Shown here in pieces: positions 1 to 7,139 of a stretch of 32,707 bases of DNA. The stretch comes from Nanobdellota archaeon (GTDB lineage Archaea > Nanobdellota > Nanobdellia > Pacearchaeales > GW2011-AR1). The notes beneath the pieces are model-generated. The model had not been told where the DNA came from and did not search any database. It worked only from the letters and a program-made list of their open reading frames with translations. Each line of letters opens with the position of its first letter. The stretch's first letter is position 1. A program made the translations under genes and the position numbers. The stretch is taken from positions 1 to 32,707 of the forward strand of contig JAUYIO010000039.1 in assembly GCA_030688225.1 (NCBI GenBank). The letters run 5' to 3'.

Positions 1-183
1 AGAGATAATAAAAAACTTGTTCGCGACAAAGTTAAATTACCCTCAGAAAAAGGTGAATACAACATAAGATATTATCTTGAAAAGCAGATTCTTCCTGCTG
101 TTGAAAACATTTTTCATGTTTTTGGAGTAAATACTAAAGAACTTTTAGATGGAAAAAAACAAATGACTTTAGGGGAGTTTTAA
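1..183 (+). CDS. polB: Family B DNA polymerase, C-terminal end (5' truncated by window edge)
   Basis: The frame is open from base 1 to the stop at 181-183 and gives about 60 residues. The segment YYLEKQILPAVENIFHVFG matches the conserved end of the thumb in archaeal family B replicative polymerases (YYIENQxLPAVxRIxxxFG). The last residues, KKQMTLGEF, fit a PCNA-interacting peptide (Q-x-x-L-x-x-F), as expected at the C-terminus of a replicative polymerase. The catalytic domains lie outside the window. The next gene begins one base after the stop, so the two are probably co-transcribed. The family call rests only on this short tail. Confidence 0.8.
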   Translation, partial: RDNKKLVRDKVKLPSEKGEYNIRYYLEKQILPAVENIFHVFGVNTKELLDGKKQMTLGEF

Positions 184-184
184 G

Positions 185-376
185 ATGAAAAAGAAAAAAC
201 CAACAGGAAAAATAAAATACATCAAACCAGAAATGAGGTTTAATCCAGGAACTCAAAAATACGAACCAATTCTTGCAACAAAAAAAGGAAAACCAAAAAT
301 AAATATTGACTGGTTTTGGATAATGATTATTATTCTCCTCGCAATATGTATCTTAATTTGGAGAATTATGTTTTAA
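185..376 (+). CDS. Small single-pass membrane protein
   Basis: This 63-residue protein has a basic N-terminal half, starting MKKKKPTGKIKYIKPEMRF, and one C-terminal hydrophobic helix at about residues 44-62 (WFWIMIIILLAICILIW). It is probably tail-anchored with a cationic cytosolic part. I do not recognise the family. It starts one base after the polB stop, so it is likely expressed from the same transcript. Its stop overlaps the stop of the convergent gene at 373 by 4 bases. That tight fit supports it being a real gene. Confidence 0.6.
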   Translation: MKKKKPTGKIKYIKPEMRFNPGTQKYEPILATKKGKPKINIDWFWIMIIILLAICILIWRIMF

Positions 377-1011
377 TTATCTCTTCTTAAAATAAAAAAA
401 ATACCTCCACATCCAATTAAAAACAAAACAATACCGAAAAAATTTCCAGAGTTAGATAAACCAATAGTATTTCCTGTAACCCCTGAAAAAAGAAAAATTC
501 CTGAAAGAGCAACCAATCCAAAAATTGAAGTCAAAATTTTCTTCTCTAAACCTGATTCTTTTTTTAATTTTAATTTATTCTCATTTAAAACAACAAGTTC
601 ATTATGATTCCCTAACAAAGGAGACTCCAATCTAACTGCATCATAACCTTCTTCCCTTAGATAATCCGTAAATGCTTTTTGAAATTCTTTAGTAACAGGT
701 TTATAACTTGAACCTTTTCCTTTCCTAAAAATTTTAAATTCATTCATATAAGCTTCATTTCCATCCAAAATCTTTGCATCATCATCAAGAGATGCCTCAA
801 TAATCTCCCCTCTCTTCCCATATTTCTTCTCTGCTGCATCAATTAAAGGTTTGTAATCTTCAAGATCTTTTAAATTTTCAAAAAAATATGTTCCAAAAAG
901 AGATGCTCCCTTGGCCCCTATTCCTTTATCAATATTTCTACTACCTTGAAATCCTTGAGATTTTATCTTATCTGGATTAAGAGTAAAATGATATAAAACT
1001 TTATTCCCCAT
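373..1011 (-). CDS. ADP-ribosyltransferase-fold-like protein with two C-terminal membrane helices
   Basis: I chose the ATG at 1011 (212 residues). A TTG at 1023 would add four. Residues 1-150 resemble the ADP-ribosyltransferase-like fold of phage-associated and DUF3990-type proteins. An early His follows a strand in KVLYHFT (His8), an aromatic/Ser motif lies at ASLFGTYFF (about 36-44), and a late Glu sits in HNELVVLNENKLK (Glu138) after GYDAVRLESP. This arrangement recalls the H-Y/S-E triad. Residues 158-178 and 190-208 are membrane helices separated by a short loop with the motif VTGNTIG. The neighbouring 72-residue gene has the same two-helix module. The fold call is by motif only, and enzymatic activity and target are unknown. 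Confidence 0.5.
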   Translation of the reverse strand: MGNKVLYHFTLNPDKIKSQGFQGSRNIDKGIGAKGASLFGTYFFENLKDLEDYKPLIDAAEKKYGKRGEIIEASLDDDAKILDGNEAYMNEFKIFRKGKGSSYKPVTKEFQKAFTDYLREEGYDAVRLESPLLGNHNELVVLNENKLKLKKESGLEKKILTSIFGLVALSGIFLFSGVTGNTIGLSNSGNFFGIVLFLIGCGGIFFILRRDN

Positions 1012-1060
1012 TAAAACGTCCAAAGAAAGGATATTTATTAAATTTTTCTTTTAAAATAAT

Positions 1061-1279
1061 TTATTTCTTTCTAAAATAAAAAAACGCACCGACTATTCCT
1101 AAACAAAATAAAATCCCTCCTGTCCATGTTGAAGCTGTTGAGTTAGTAAAATTCCCAATAACACGTCCTGTAAATGCAGGTGACAAAAATATTATTCCTC
1201 CAAGAATTCCAATAACACTCATTGCTCCCCAAGCTTTTCTTAAACCATTAGCGTGTTCTTCTTTTTTCCTTTTAACCAT
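1061..1279 (-). CDS. Small two-helix membrane protein with TGxxIG loop
   Basis: This 72-residue protein has a basic start (MVKRKKEE) and two hydrophobic helices at about residues 18-36 and 53-68, ending in FYFRKK. The loop between them contains FTGRVIGNFTNS. Spacing, loop motif and the basic C-terminal end match the last 55 residues of the ART-like protein immediately downstream, so the two share a membrane module. It lies upstream of that gene on the same strand with about 50 bases between them. It is divergent from methionine aminopeptidase. Function unknown. It may be a free membrane partner of the ART-like protein. Confidence 0.55.
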   Translation of the reverse strand: MVKRKKEEHANGLRKAWGAMSVIGILGGIIFLSPAFTGRVIGNFTNSTASTWTGGILFCLGIVGAFFYFRKK

Positions 1280-1339
1280 AAATTAATCAGGAAAGATATT
1301 TTTATAAAGATTTTTATAATATCTTTTCTCAGTAAAACA

Positions 1340-2230
1340 ATGGATAAACAAAAGATAATTCAGGCAGGGAGAATTGCAAAGCAAGTAAAAGAATATGCAA
1401 GAACAATTGTAAAAAAAGACACTCATTTATTAGATATTGCAGAAAAAATAGAATCCAAAATAATTGAACTCGGAGGAAAACCAGCATTTCCTGTAAATCT
1501 AAGCATAGATAATATCGCAGCCCATTACACTCCTTTTCCAGAGGACAAAACTCTTGCTCACGGACTTCTAAAAGTTGATTTTGGAGTTCACATAGACGGA
1601 TGGGTTGCAGACAATGCTTTCTCAATTGATTTGGAAAATTCAGAAGAAAATAAAAAATTAATAAGAGCATCTTCAGACGCTTTGAAAAACGCTATTGAAT
1701 TAATCAAAAAAAATAAATCAAAAACAACAACTTCTCAAATAGGGAAAATCATAGAAGAGACAATTGAATCACAAAAATTTTCCCCAATAATAAATCTTTC
1801 AGGACATTCAATGGAAGAATATGATTTGCATGCAGGAATTACAATTCCAAACATTGACGACAAAAAAGAAATTGAACTGAAAAAAGGAATTTATGCGATT
1901 GAACCTTTTGCAAGCACAGGTGTGGGGAAAGTTCACGATGGAAAACCCTCTGGAATTTACTCCCTTGTTAATGAAAAAACTCCAAGAAGTCAAACAGCGA
2001 GGGAAATTCTAGAATTTATTCAAGAAGAATATCAAACTCTCCCATTCTGCTCAAGATGGATTGTAAAAAAATTCAATTCAAGAGGACTAATTGGATTGAG
2101 ACAACTTGAAGAAAACGGAAACTTGCATAATTATCCAGAACTTGTTGAATCATCAGATGCAAAAGTTTCCCAGGCTGAAAACACAATATTAATAGACGAT
2201 AAAAATGAGGTTATTGTTACGACGGATTAA
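1340..2230 (+). CDS. map: Methionine aminopeptidase, type II
   Basis: This cytosolic metalloenzyme removes the initiator Met from nascent proteins. The ATG at 1340 gives 296 residues, the normal length for archaeal enzymes. The open frame upstream to 1253 reads FFFFPFNHK and is not plausible coding sequence. Metal and substrate residues are visible: His in AHYTP, Asp in VDFGVHIDGW, Asp in VADNAFS, His in LSGHSM, Glu in YAIEPFAS and Glu in QAENTIL. The extra segment before the last Glu is the helical insertion of type II enzymes. The gene is divergent from the small membrane protein at 1279. No partner gene is adjacent. Confidence 0.96.
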   Translation: MDKQKIIQAGRIAKQVKEYARTIVKKDTHLLDIAEKIESKIIELGGKPAFPVNLSIDNIAAHYTPFPEDKTLAHGLLKVDFGVHIDGWVADNAFSIDLENSEENKKLIRASSDALKNAIELIKKNKSKTTTSQIGKIIEETIESQKFSPIINLSGHSMEEYDLHAGITIPNIDDKKEIELKKGIYAIEPFASTGVGKVHDGKPSGIYSLVNEKTPRSQTAREILEFIQEEYQTLPFCSRWIVKKFNSRGLIGLRQLEENGNLHNYPELVESSDAKVSQAENTILIDDKNEVIVTTD

Positions 2231-2391
2231 AATTGCTTCGTGCTAACGCACTCAGTTATAAAAATATGTTAATGTGTAAAATCCAAGATAAATGACTAAA
2301 TTCAATTTCTTCAATAAAAATTCTGTATCAATATGCGAACTTTAGTGAGTGCTATTATCAGCGAGCCTTTAGACGAGCGTCTCTCTCAAAG
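2231..2391. other. Intergenic region with two short hairpins between convergent genes
   Basis: No gene is visible. Just after the map stop, GTGC-taac-GCAC (2240-2251) can form a hairpin. Just beyond the stop of the minus-strand gene at 2392, AGAC-gagc-GTCT (2371-2382) can form another, within a stretch richer in GC than its surroundings. Each lies downstream of a gene end, consistent with 3' untranslated structure. No long T-run follows either one. Confidence 0.35.
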
Positions 2392-2616
2392 TTATCTCTC
2401 AGAATTATACTTCCCAATAATTCTCTGCAAATATTCTTTAGCAAAAGGATTTGTTAATTCAGGTAAGAGATTAGAAGCTATTCCAAGATAAAAAGGCCTT
2501 ATATGTTCCCATTCACCATTAATTTCCATTCCACACGGATTTTCTATATGTTTCCCTAAAAAAATAACAAGTTCTATATCTGTTGCTTCTGGTTTAAAGA
2601 TTTTTTCTTTAGGCAT
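2392..2616 (-). CDS. Hypothetical protein, last gene of the caspase-like/response-regulator operon
   Basis: This 74-residue soluble protein has no hydrophobic helix and no recognised motif. It begins MPKEKIFKPEATDIELVIF and ends IIGKYNSER. It starts two bases after the stop of the small zinc protein, so it is the fifth and last gene of the coupled operon that starts at 4100. Downstream is a short hairpin-bearing intergenic stretch. No function can be inferred beyond its operon membership. Confidence 0.55.
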   Translation of the reverse strand: MPKEKIFKPEATDIELVIFLGKHIENPCGMEINGEWEHIRPFYLGIASNLLPELTNPFAKEYLQRIIGKYNSER

Positions 2617-2618
2617 TT

Positions 2619-2816
2619 TTATTCACCTTCTGAACGATATTTTATTTTGCAATCTCCACAATACCCAGGACTTATTTTTTCAATATACTCGCTTACAAGA
2701 GCATGATATATTTCTGAATCAGTTTTTTTATGAAACCAAACAACAGGCTTTTCGCTAATTTTAATAGCTCCACAATCAGAGCACATTACCAATAGTTTTG
2801 ATTCTTTTGATTTCAT
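2619..2816 (-). CDS. Small zinc-binding protein next to response regulator
   Basis: This 65-residue protein has two CxxC knuckles, MCSDCGAIK (Cys12, Cys15) and GYCGDCKIKY (Cys53, Cys56), 37 residues apart, with a Trp and acidic/aromatic residues between them. The layout resembles the small C-terminal Cys domain often attached to bacterial sensor proteins and response regulators (CSxCKKIR...W...SHGxCPDC). Its ATG overlaps the stop of the response regulator by 4 bases (ATGA), so translation is probably coupled. It may bind zinc and act with the regulator as a stand-alone output or sensor domain. That role is inference. Confidence 0.65.
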   Translation of the reverse strand: MKSKESKLLVMCSDCGAIKISEKPVVWFHKKTDSEIYHALVSEYIEKISPGYCGDCKIKYRSEGE

Positions 2817-3208
2817 TTTCCATCTCCTCTATTCAAAGCCCTCCCAACAATTTCTGAAAGTGTTGAAAATCTATAAGGTTTTTTCAAATAAGCAAAAGCC
2901 CCATCTTTAACAGCCTGCTCTCCAATCTCATTATCTCCTGCATACACTAAAATCATCGGAGCATTTATTTTCCTAGCATATTCTCTGATTAAACTAGAAC
3001 CTTGATAACCAGGCATTTCATTATCAGTAAGAACCAATTTAATTTCTGTTTCTTTTCCAACTATTTTTTCTAATCTATTTTTTAATGAATTTCCATTTTC
3101 ACAAAATTCAATATTGTAATCAGAAAAATCCATCCCAATCATATCCCCAACTAATTCTCTAGTGTCTTTCTCATCATCTGCAATTAGGATTTTTTTATCG
3201 TTTGTCAT
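2813..3208 (-). CDS. CheY-like single-domain response regulator with atypical switch residue
   Basis: This 131-residue receiver domain has no output domain. The acidic pocket is Asp11/Asp12 (IADDEKD), the phosphoacceptor is Asp62 (LVLTDNEMPG), and the conserved Lys is Lys110 (YLKKPYR). The position normally held by Thr/Ser after the fourth strand is Tyr89 (MILVYAGDN), so the usual Thr/Tyr switch cannot work unchanged. The start is preceded by AAGGAGG about 10 bases upstream and overlaps the stop of the ribbon-helix-helix gene by 4 bases. No histidine kinase is in the window, so the phosphodonor must be encoded elsewhere. Confidence 0.9.
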   Translation of the reverse strand: MTNDKKILIADDEKDTRELVGDMIGMDFSDYNIEFCENGNSLKNRLEKIVGKETEIKLVLTDNEMPGYQGSSLIREYARKINAPMILVYAGDNEIGEQAVKDGAFAYLKKPYRFSTLSEIVGRALNRGDGK

Positions 3209-3348
3209 TTCCCTTCCTCCTTATCCACAAATCTTTTTATGGAATATTCAATAATATGAGATTTGTTTCTGAACAATCCTTCACCAATTATCTTTTCTAT
3301 TTTAGCAATAAGTTCCCTGTCAATTGAAATGCTCATTTTTGTTTTCAT
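3205..3348 (-). CDS. Ribbon-helix-helix DNA-binding protein (47 aa)
   Basis: This small gene fills the space between the caspase-like gene and the response regulator and overlaps each by 4 bases (ATGA at both junctions). The product starts MKTKMSISIDRELIAKIEKI and continues to NKSHIIEYSIKRFVDKEEGK. A short beta strand (KMSISID), a helix (ELIAKIEKII), a turn and a second helix (SHIIEYSIKRFV) give the CopG/MetJ-type ribbon-helix-helix pattern. Such proteins bind DNA as dimers of inverted or direct repeats and often repress their own operon. Two inverted repeats in this operon's promoter (4102-4144) are candidate sites. The operator link is inference. Confidence 0.8.
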   Translation of the reverse strand: MKTKMSISIDRELIAKIEKIIGEGLFRNKSHIIEYSIKRFVDKEEGK

Positions 3349-4100
3349 CTTCCCTTTCCCCTATAATTTTTTCTCATCTTTTTTTTATTTTCAAGACCAA
3401 ATTTTATATGAGAATCAATCTCAGCAAAATATCTCACCAAATTGTCCTTGTTAAGATATAATCCTCTTCTTGCTGAATCATCTCTATGTGAAAAAGGATC
3501 AACAGAAGAGGTTGAACCACAACTTAAATCCAACCATCTTGGATTACTAAAGTAATCTTCCCACGTAAATCCTTTAGCTTCTAAATCAGATAAAGCATCT
3601 TCGTCAGAACAGAGAGTTATAAATCCCTTGGAAGTTGTTAATCCATGACCTGCAGTATAAATCTTAGAATAATTTTCAGAGCCCAAAATTTTCCTGAATA
3701 CTTCATCAGAATTTAAACCGAAAATATCATCATTATAAAAAAAATTTATAATTCTTGGTTTTACAGAAAGATTTGCATCTTTCAAAACATTTTCCACAGT
3801 TTTTCTTGTTCTCTTTGAATTTCTTGCTGTTAATTTTGTGAAATACGGGGGATTAGAGATTTTGTTTGACAATATAAAAATTTCAAGAGTATCGTTTGGA
3901 CAATTATTATCTAAGAATTGAACAACTTCTTGAGTAAATTTTGTTGCGTCTAAGAATGTCAAAGAACTCGGCATAAGTAAAATGTGTTTTTCAGAATATT
4001 TTTTCTCATGTAGAGAGTAATGATTCACTGCGCCAGCCAAAATTCCAGCCACTGCTAAAGGCAAAACAATTCTCCCTATTTTCTTAATTAAATTTTTCAT
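3345..4100 (-). CDS. Membrane-anchored caspase/CHAT-like putative cysteine peptidase
   Basis: I chose the ATG at 4100 (251 residues). A TTG at 4106 would add two. Residues 3-25 are a basic stretch and one hydrophobic segment (IVLPLAVAGILAGAV), a signal anchor or signal peptide. The rest carries the caspase-fold signature: a hydrophobic strand ending in His-Gly (SKIYTAGHGLTT, His152), then about 40 residues later a strand ending in Cys (RWLDLSCGSTSS, Cys194). This is the His/Cys dyad order of caspase, metacaspase, clostripain and CHAT proteases. It is the first gene of an operon with ribbon-helix-helix and response-regulator genes. Overall similarity is too low to name a family. Peptidase activity is inferred from the dyad. 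The C-terminus is very basic (KKKMRKNYRGKGR). Confidence 0.55.
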   Translation of the reverse strand: MKNLIKKIGRIVLPLAVAGILAGAVNHYSLHEKKYSEKHILLMPSSLTFLDATKFTQEVVQFLDNNCPNDTLEIFILSNKISNPPYFTKLTARNSKRTRKTVENVLKDANLSVKPRIINFFYNDDIFGLNSDEVFRKILGSENYSKIYTAGHGLTTSKGFITLCSDEDALSDLEAKGFTWEDYFSNPRWLDLSCGSTSSVDPFSHRDDSARRGLYLNKDNLVRYFAEIDSHIKFGLENKKKMRKNYRGKGR

Positions 4101-4101
4101 C

Positions 4102-4152
4102 TTCAAGTATTATTTTTTACTTGAAAGTAGTAAGAAATACTACTATATAAAC
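4102..4152 (-). promoter_or_regulatory. Promoter and candidate operator of the caspase-like/response-regulator operon
   Basis: Reading towards the operon, a TATA-like box (TTTATATA, 4152-4145) is followed directly by an inverted repeat with 7-base arms (AGTAGTA/TACTACT, 4126-4144, 5-base loop), then by another with 8-base arms (TTCAAGTA/TACTTGAA, 4102-4125, 8-base loop) that ends two bases before the ATG. Transcription would start inside the second repeat. The pair sits where an archaeal repressor would block TBP/TFB or polymerase. The ribbon-helix-helix protein of the operon is the obvious candidate binder. Confidence 0.5.
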
Positions 4153-4207
4153 CTTACTATTGTTGTAACTTTGAAATTAAGACACATAACCAAAACTACT
4201 TACAGAA

Positions 4208-6505
4208 TTACCCCAAATAACTATTTGCCGAAGGCAAAGCCGCTTTTGCAGACTTCAGAAAATTTTCCTCAATCTTTTTATAAACTTCAATAGTAGGTTT
4301 ATTTACACTTGGTTTTATCTTATTCAAAGCGTCTTCAAAATGTTTGAGTTTTATTTGTTTTGCATCAATAGACTCTCTCAAAGCAAGCATTGCAGCCTCT
4401 CTCGTCAAAGACTCTAAATCAGCCCCTGTATAACCTGCTGTTTTTTTCGCAATTTCCTTAAGATTAATATTTTTTGCAAGAGGCATTTTCTTTGTATGAA
4501 TTTTCAAGATATTTTCTCTTCCTTCTTGTTCCGGAGCATTCACAAGTAAAATTTTATCAAATCTTCCAGGTCTTAACAAAGCAGGATCCAACATATCTGG
4601 CCTGTTAGTAGCCCCAACAACCAACACATCACTCATATCTTCCAACCCATCCATTTCAGCAAGCATCTGATTCAAAACTCTCTCTGTAACTTTTGTTCCT
4701 GTTTCAACTCCTCTTTTACCTGCTAAAGCATCAACTTCGTCAAAGAAAACAATGCAAGGCGCAACCTGTCTTGCTCTCTCAAAAACTTTTCTCATTCCTT
4801 CTTCTGATTTTCCAACCCACATACTCAATAAAGAGGGTCCTTTAATTTGAATAAAATTTGCTTCAGATTCTTTTGCAACTGCTTTTGCTAAAAGTGTTTT
4901 TCCTGTTCCAGGTGGCCCATAAAGTAAAATTCCTTTTGAAGGCCTAATTCCCATTCTCTCAAAAATCTCAGGATGTTTCATCGGCCATTCAACAGCTTCT
5001 TTTAATTCTTGTTTGATATTATTCAATCCTCCAACATCTTCCCAATTTACATTAGGAGTTTCAACCAAAACTTCTCTCATCGCACTCGGACGAACAATTT
5101 TCAGAGCACTTGTAAAATCTTCTTGAGTAACAATCAACTTTTCCAAAATATCCTGAGGAATTTGCTCTTCTGCATCAAGCTTCATCTTCGGAAGAACTTT
5201 TCTCAAAACATTCATTGCAGCTTCCTTACTCAATGCTTCCAAATCAGCTCCCACAAAACCATGCGTAACAGAAGCTAATTCTTCAAGATTAACATCTTTC
5301 AAAGGCATCCCTCTCGTATGAATTTTCAAAATCTGTAATCTTCCAGATTTATCAGGAACACCAACTTCCAATTCTCTATCAAATCTCCCAGGACGTCTAA
5401 GCGCAGGATCAATAGCATTAACTCTATTTGTAGCTCCTATAACAATAACTTTCCCACGAGATTTCAAACCGTCCATCATTGTCAAAATCTGCGAGACAAC
5501 TCTTCTTTCAACTTCTCCTGAAACTTCTTCTCTCTTCGGTGCAATCGCATCCAATTCGTCAATAAAAATAATTGAAGGTGCAGTCTTTTCAGCCTCTTCA
5601 AATAAATCCCTAATTTTCTTTTCACTCTCTCCATAAAATTTTGACATTATTTCAGGCCCATTCAATAAAATAAAATTCGCTTCTGATTCATTTGCAACTG
5701 CTTTTGCTAAAAGTGTTTTTCCTGTTCCAGGAGGTCCATGCAATAAAACTCCTTTAGGAGGTTCAACACCAAGTTTTTCAAAAATCTCAGGATGCTTCAA
5801 AGGAATCTCAACCATCTCTCTAATTTTCTTGACTTCTTCATTCAAACCACCAATATCTTCATAAGTTATTTCAGGTATTTTCTCGTCAGAAACTTCAACA
5901 GCTTTTGGACTCAAAACAACATCTGTATTTTCTGTAATTAAAACAGGTTGATTAGGGTTAGCATTAACAACAACAAATCTTATCTGAGCAACACCTCCAC
6001 CTAAATTCCCAAATCCCATATTTCCTAAAGCTTCACCAAAAATATCTCCAAAGTCATCTCCAAATCCCATTTCTGAAAATAAATCTTTTCTTCTTTGAAC
6101 ACCACCAAGAACAACAATATCTCCTTTAACAACAGCTCTTCCCAAAAGTCCTCGTCTTAAACTTTCAGGATCTGCCTGAACCATTATCCCTTTTTGTGCA
6201 GGGGCAATCATTATTTTTTTTGCTTCTTTAATTTCTGCTTTTGAAATTGAAACCATATCCCCAATCCCTGTTCTCGCATTTCTTCTCAAAATACCGTCAA
6301 TTCTGATTATCCCTTCGCCAACATCTGCAGGATAAGCCCTGTCAGCAATTGCAACAGTCTCGTGATTTCCTTTAATCAAAATAATATCTCCTTTCTTAAT
6401 TTCCAATTCTCGCATTATCTCGGAATCCAATCTTGCAATCCCTTTATACGCATCATCTTGCAATGCTTCTGCAACACTTAACTTAATTTGTTTTTTTACC
6501 ATCAT
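4208..6505 (-). CDS. cdc48: Cdc48/VCP-type two-ring AAA+ ATPase
   Basis: This hexameric unfoldase extracts and unfolds proteins for degradation. Residues about 5-90 are the double-psi-barrel N subdomain and 100-205 the second N subdomain. D1 has Walker A GPPGTGKT (257-264) and Walker B FIDELD (314-319). D2 has Walker A GPPGTGKT (530-537) and Walker B FFDEVD (587-592). Both have RPGRFD arginine-finger motifs. At 765 residues it is a normal archaeal length. A Gly/Phe-rich stretch at 147-171 (GFGDDFGDIFGEALGNMGFG) interrupts the second N subdomain. The start overlaps the stop of the zinc/AbrB-like gene upstream by 4 bases, so the pair is translationally coupled. Confidence 0.97.
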   Translation of the reverse strand: MMVKKQIKLSVAEALQDDAYKGIARLDSEIMRELEIKKGDIILIKGNHETVAIADRAYPADVGEGIIRIDGILRRNARTGIGDMVSISKAEIKEAKKIMIAPAQKGIMVQADPESLRRGLLGRAVVKGDIVVLGGVQRRKDLFSEMGFGDDFGDIFGEALGNMGFGNLGGGVAQIRFVVVNANPNQPVLITENTDVVLSPKAVEVSDEKIPEITYEDIGGLNEEVKKIREMVEIPLKHPEIFEKLGVEPPKGVLLHGPPGTGKTLLAKAVANESEANFILLNGPEIMSKFYGESEKKIRDLFEEAEKTAPSIIFIDELDAIAPKREEVSGEVERRVVSQILTMMDGLKSRGKVIVIGATNRVNAIDPALRRPGRFDRELEVGVPDKSGRLQILKIHTRGMPLKDVNLEELASVTHGFVGADLEALSKEAAMNVLRKVLPKMKLDAEEQIPQDILEKLIVTQEDFTSALKIVRPSAMREVLVETPNVNWEDVGGLNNIKQELKEAVEWPMKHPEIFERMGIRPSKGILLYGPPGTGKTLLAKAVAKESEANFIQIKGPSLLSMWVGKSEEGMRKVFERARQVAPCIVFFDEVDALAGKRGVETGTKVTERVLNQMLAEMDGLEDMSDVLVVGATNRPDMLDPALLRPGRFDKILLVNAPEQEGRENILKIHTKKMPLAKNINLKEIAKKTAGYTGADLESLTREAAMLALRESIDAKQIKLKHFEDALNKIKPSVNKPTIEVYKKIEENFLKSAKAALPSANSYLG

Positions 6506-6990
6506 TCCTTTGTTTTTTTAATCACAAATGATTTATTATTTCTTGGATTTGCAGAGTCGTAAAATTGTTTGGAGTGAAAAACAGGCTTTCCGTTCTTAAC
6601 AAATTTTACTTCTTTGGCTTTCACAATCCTAGCATTTTTATCTTCATTTCCAAAATTTAAACTTAATCTTCCAAAATCTTCAAAGCATAATCTAACCATT
6701 TCGTCCATTATTTTTGTTTGCTCGTTCATAAATGAAACAATTTCTTTAGGTATGGAAACAGCATAACTATTTCCGACTAATCGCATCTTAACGTGGAATT
6801 CTTTCTTTTTTAAGTTTACGAATTTGTTATATTCTTGCTCGTCAACAGGATGAATTATTTTTTCATTGCATTTTTGGTTAGGACATACAAGAGCCCTGAA
6901 TAGAAATCCATTTTTTGCAAGCTGAGCTTTTTTCATTTGCGTATTGCAATTCTTACACAAAATTTTGTTGTCAAATATATCGTGTGTCAT
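6502..6990 (-). CDS. Zinc-ribbon/AbrB-like protein, first gene of the cdc48 operon
   Basis: The 162-residue product has an N-terminal metal site (CKNCNTQMKK, then VCPNQKCNEK, Cys12/15 and 36/41). A central segment, FHVKMRLVGNSYAVSIPKEI (about 65-84), has the look of an AbrB/SpoVT beta-hairpin (x-RxxGNSxxVxIPKE). The C-terminal 70 residues are charged and unassigned. Such swapped-hairpin domains bind DNA or act as antitoxin-like regulators. The overlap with cdc48 suggests a role in its regulation or as a partner, which is inference. The 240-base region upstream carries inverted repeats and is shared with the divergent signal peptidase gene. Confidence 0.6.
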   Translation of the reverse strand: MTHDIFDNKILCKNCNTQMKKAQLAKNGFLFRALVCPNQKCNEKIIHPVDEQEYNKFVNLKKKEFHVKMRLVGNSYAVSIPKEIVSFMNEQTKIMDEMVRLCFEDFGRLSLNFGNEDKNARIVKAKEVKFVKNGKPVFHSKQFYDSANPRNNKSFVIKKTKE

Positions 6991-7088
6991 TTTGAATATG
7001 AGCCAGCCTCATTTTATAGAGGATGGCAGCTCGCGACCCCACTAAAATTTTTGAGGTTATATCGTGAAATCGCTCGGGATGAGGTTGT

Positions 7089-7139
7089 GGAACCTTGAAG
7101 GTTCCTGAAAGGAGGTAATATACAGAAATGTATATACCT
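7089..7139. promoter_or_regulatory. Inverted repeats in the divergent region between the cdc48 operon and signal peptidase
   Basis: Two inverted repeats follow each other. GGAACCTTGAAGGTTCC (7089-7105) is perfect, and AGGTAATATAC...GTATATACCT (7113-7139) is perfect apart from one extra A. They lie about 100-150 bases upstream of the divergent starts at 6990 and 7231 and could be operators, for example for the AbrB-like protein. On the plus strand AAGGAGGT (7109-7116) precedes an ATG at 7128 that opens a 17-codon frame (to 7181). The second repeat would pair with both. A weaker hairpin (GAGC..GCTC) lies at about 7001-7035. A TATA-like box for the signal peptidase is at about 7190. Confidence 0.4.

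Noticed and set aside
1253..1339. N-terminal extension of methionine aminopeptidase from an ATG at 1253
   Set aside because: The extra 29 residues (starting MFFFFPFNHK) overlap the divergent small gene and are unlike any family member. The ATG at 1340 gives the normal length.
6991..7110. A structured RNA gene in the divergent region
   Set aside because: Only weak hairpins and one palindrome were found, with no match to SRP RNA, RNase P RNA or guide RNA boxes. Kept as possible operators.
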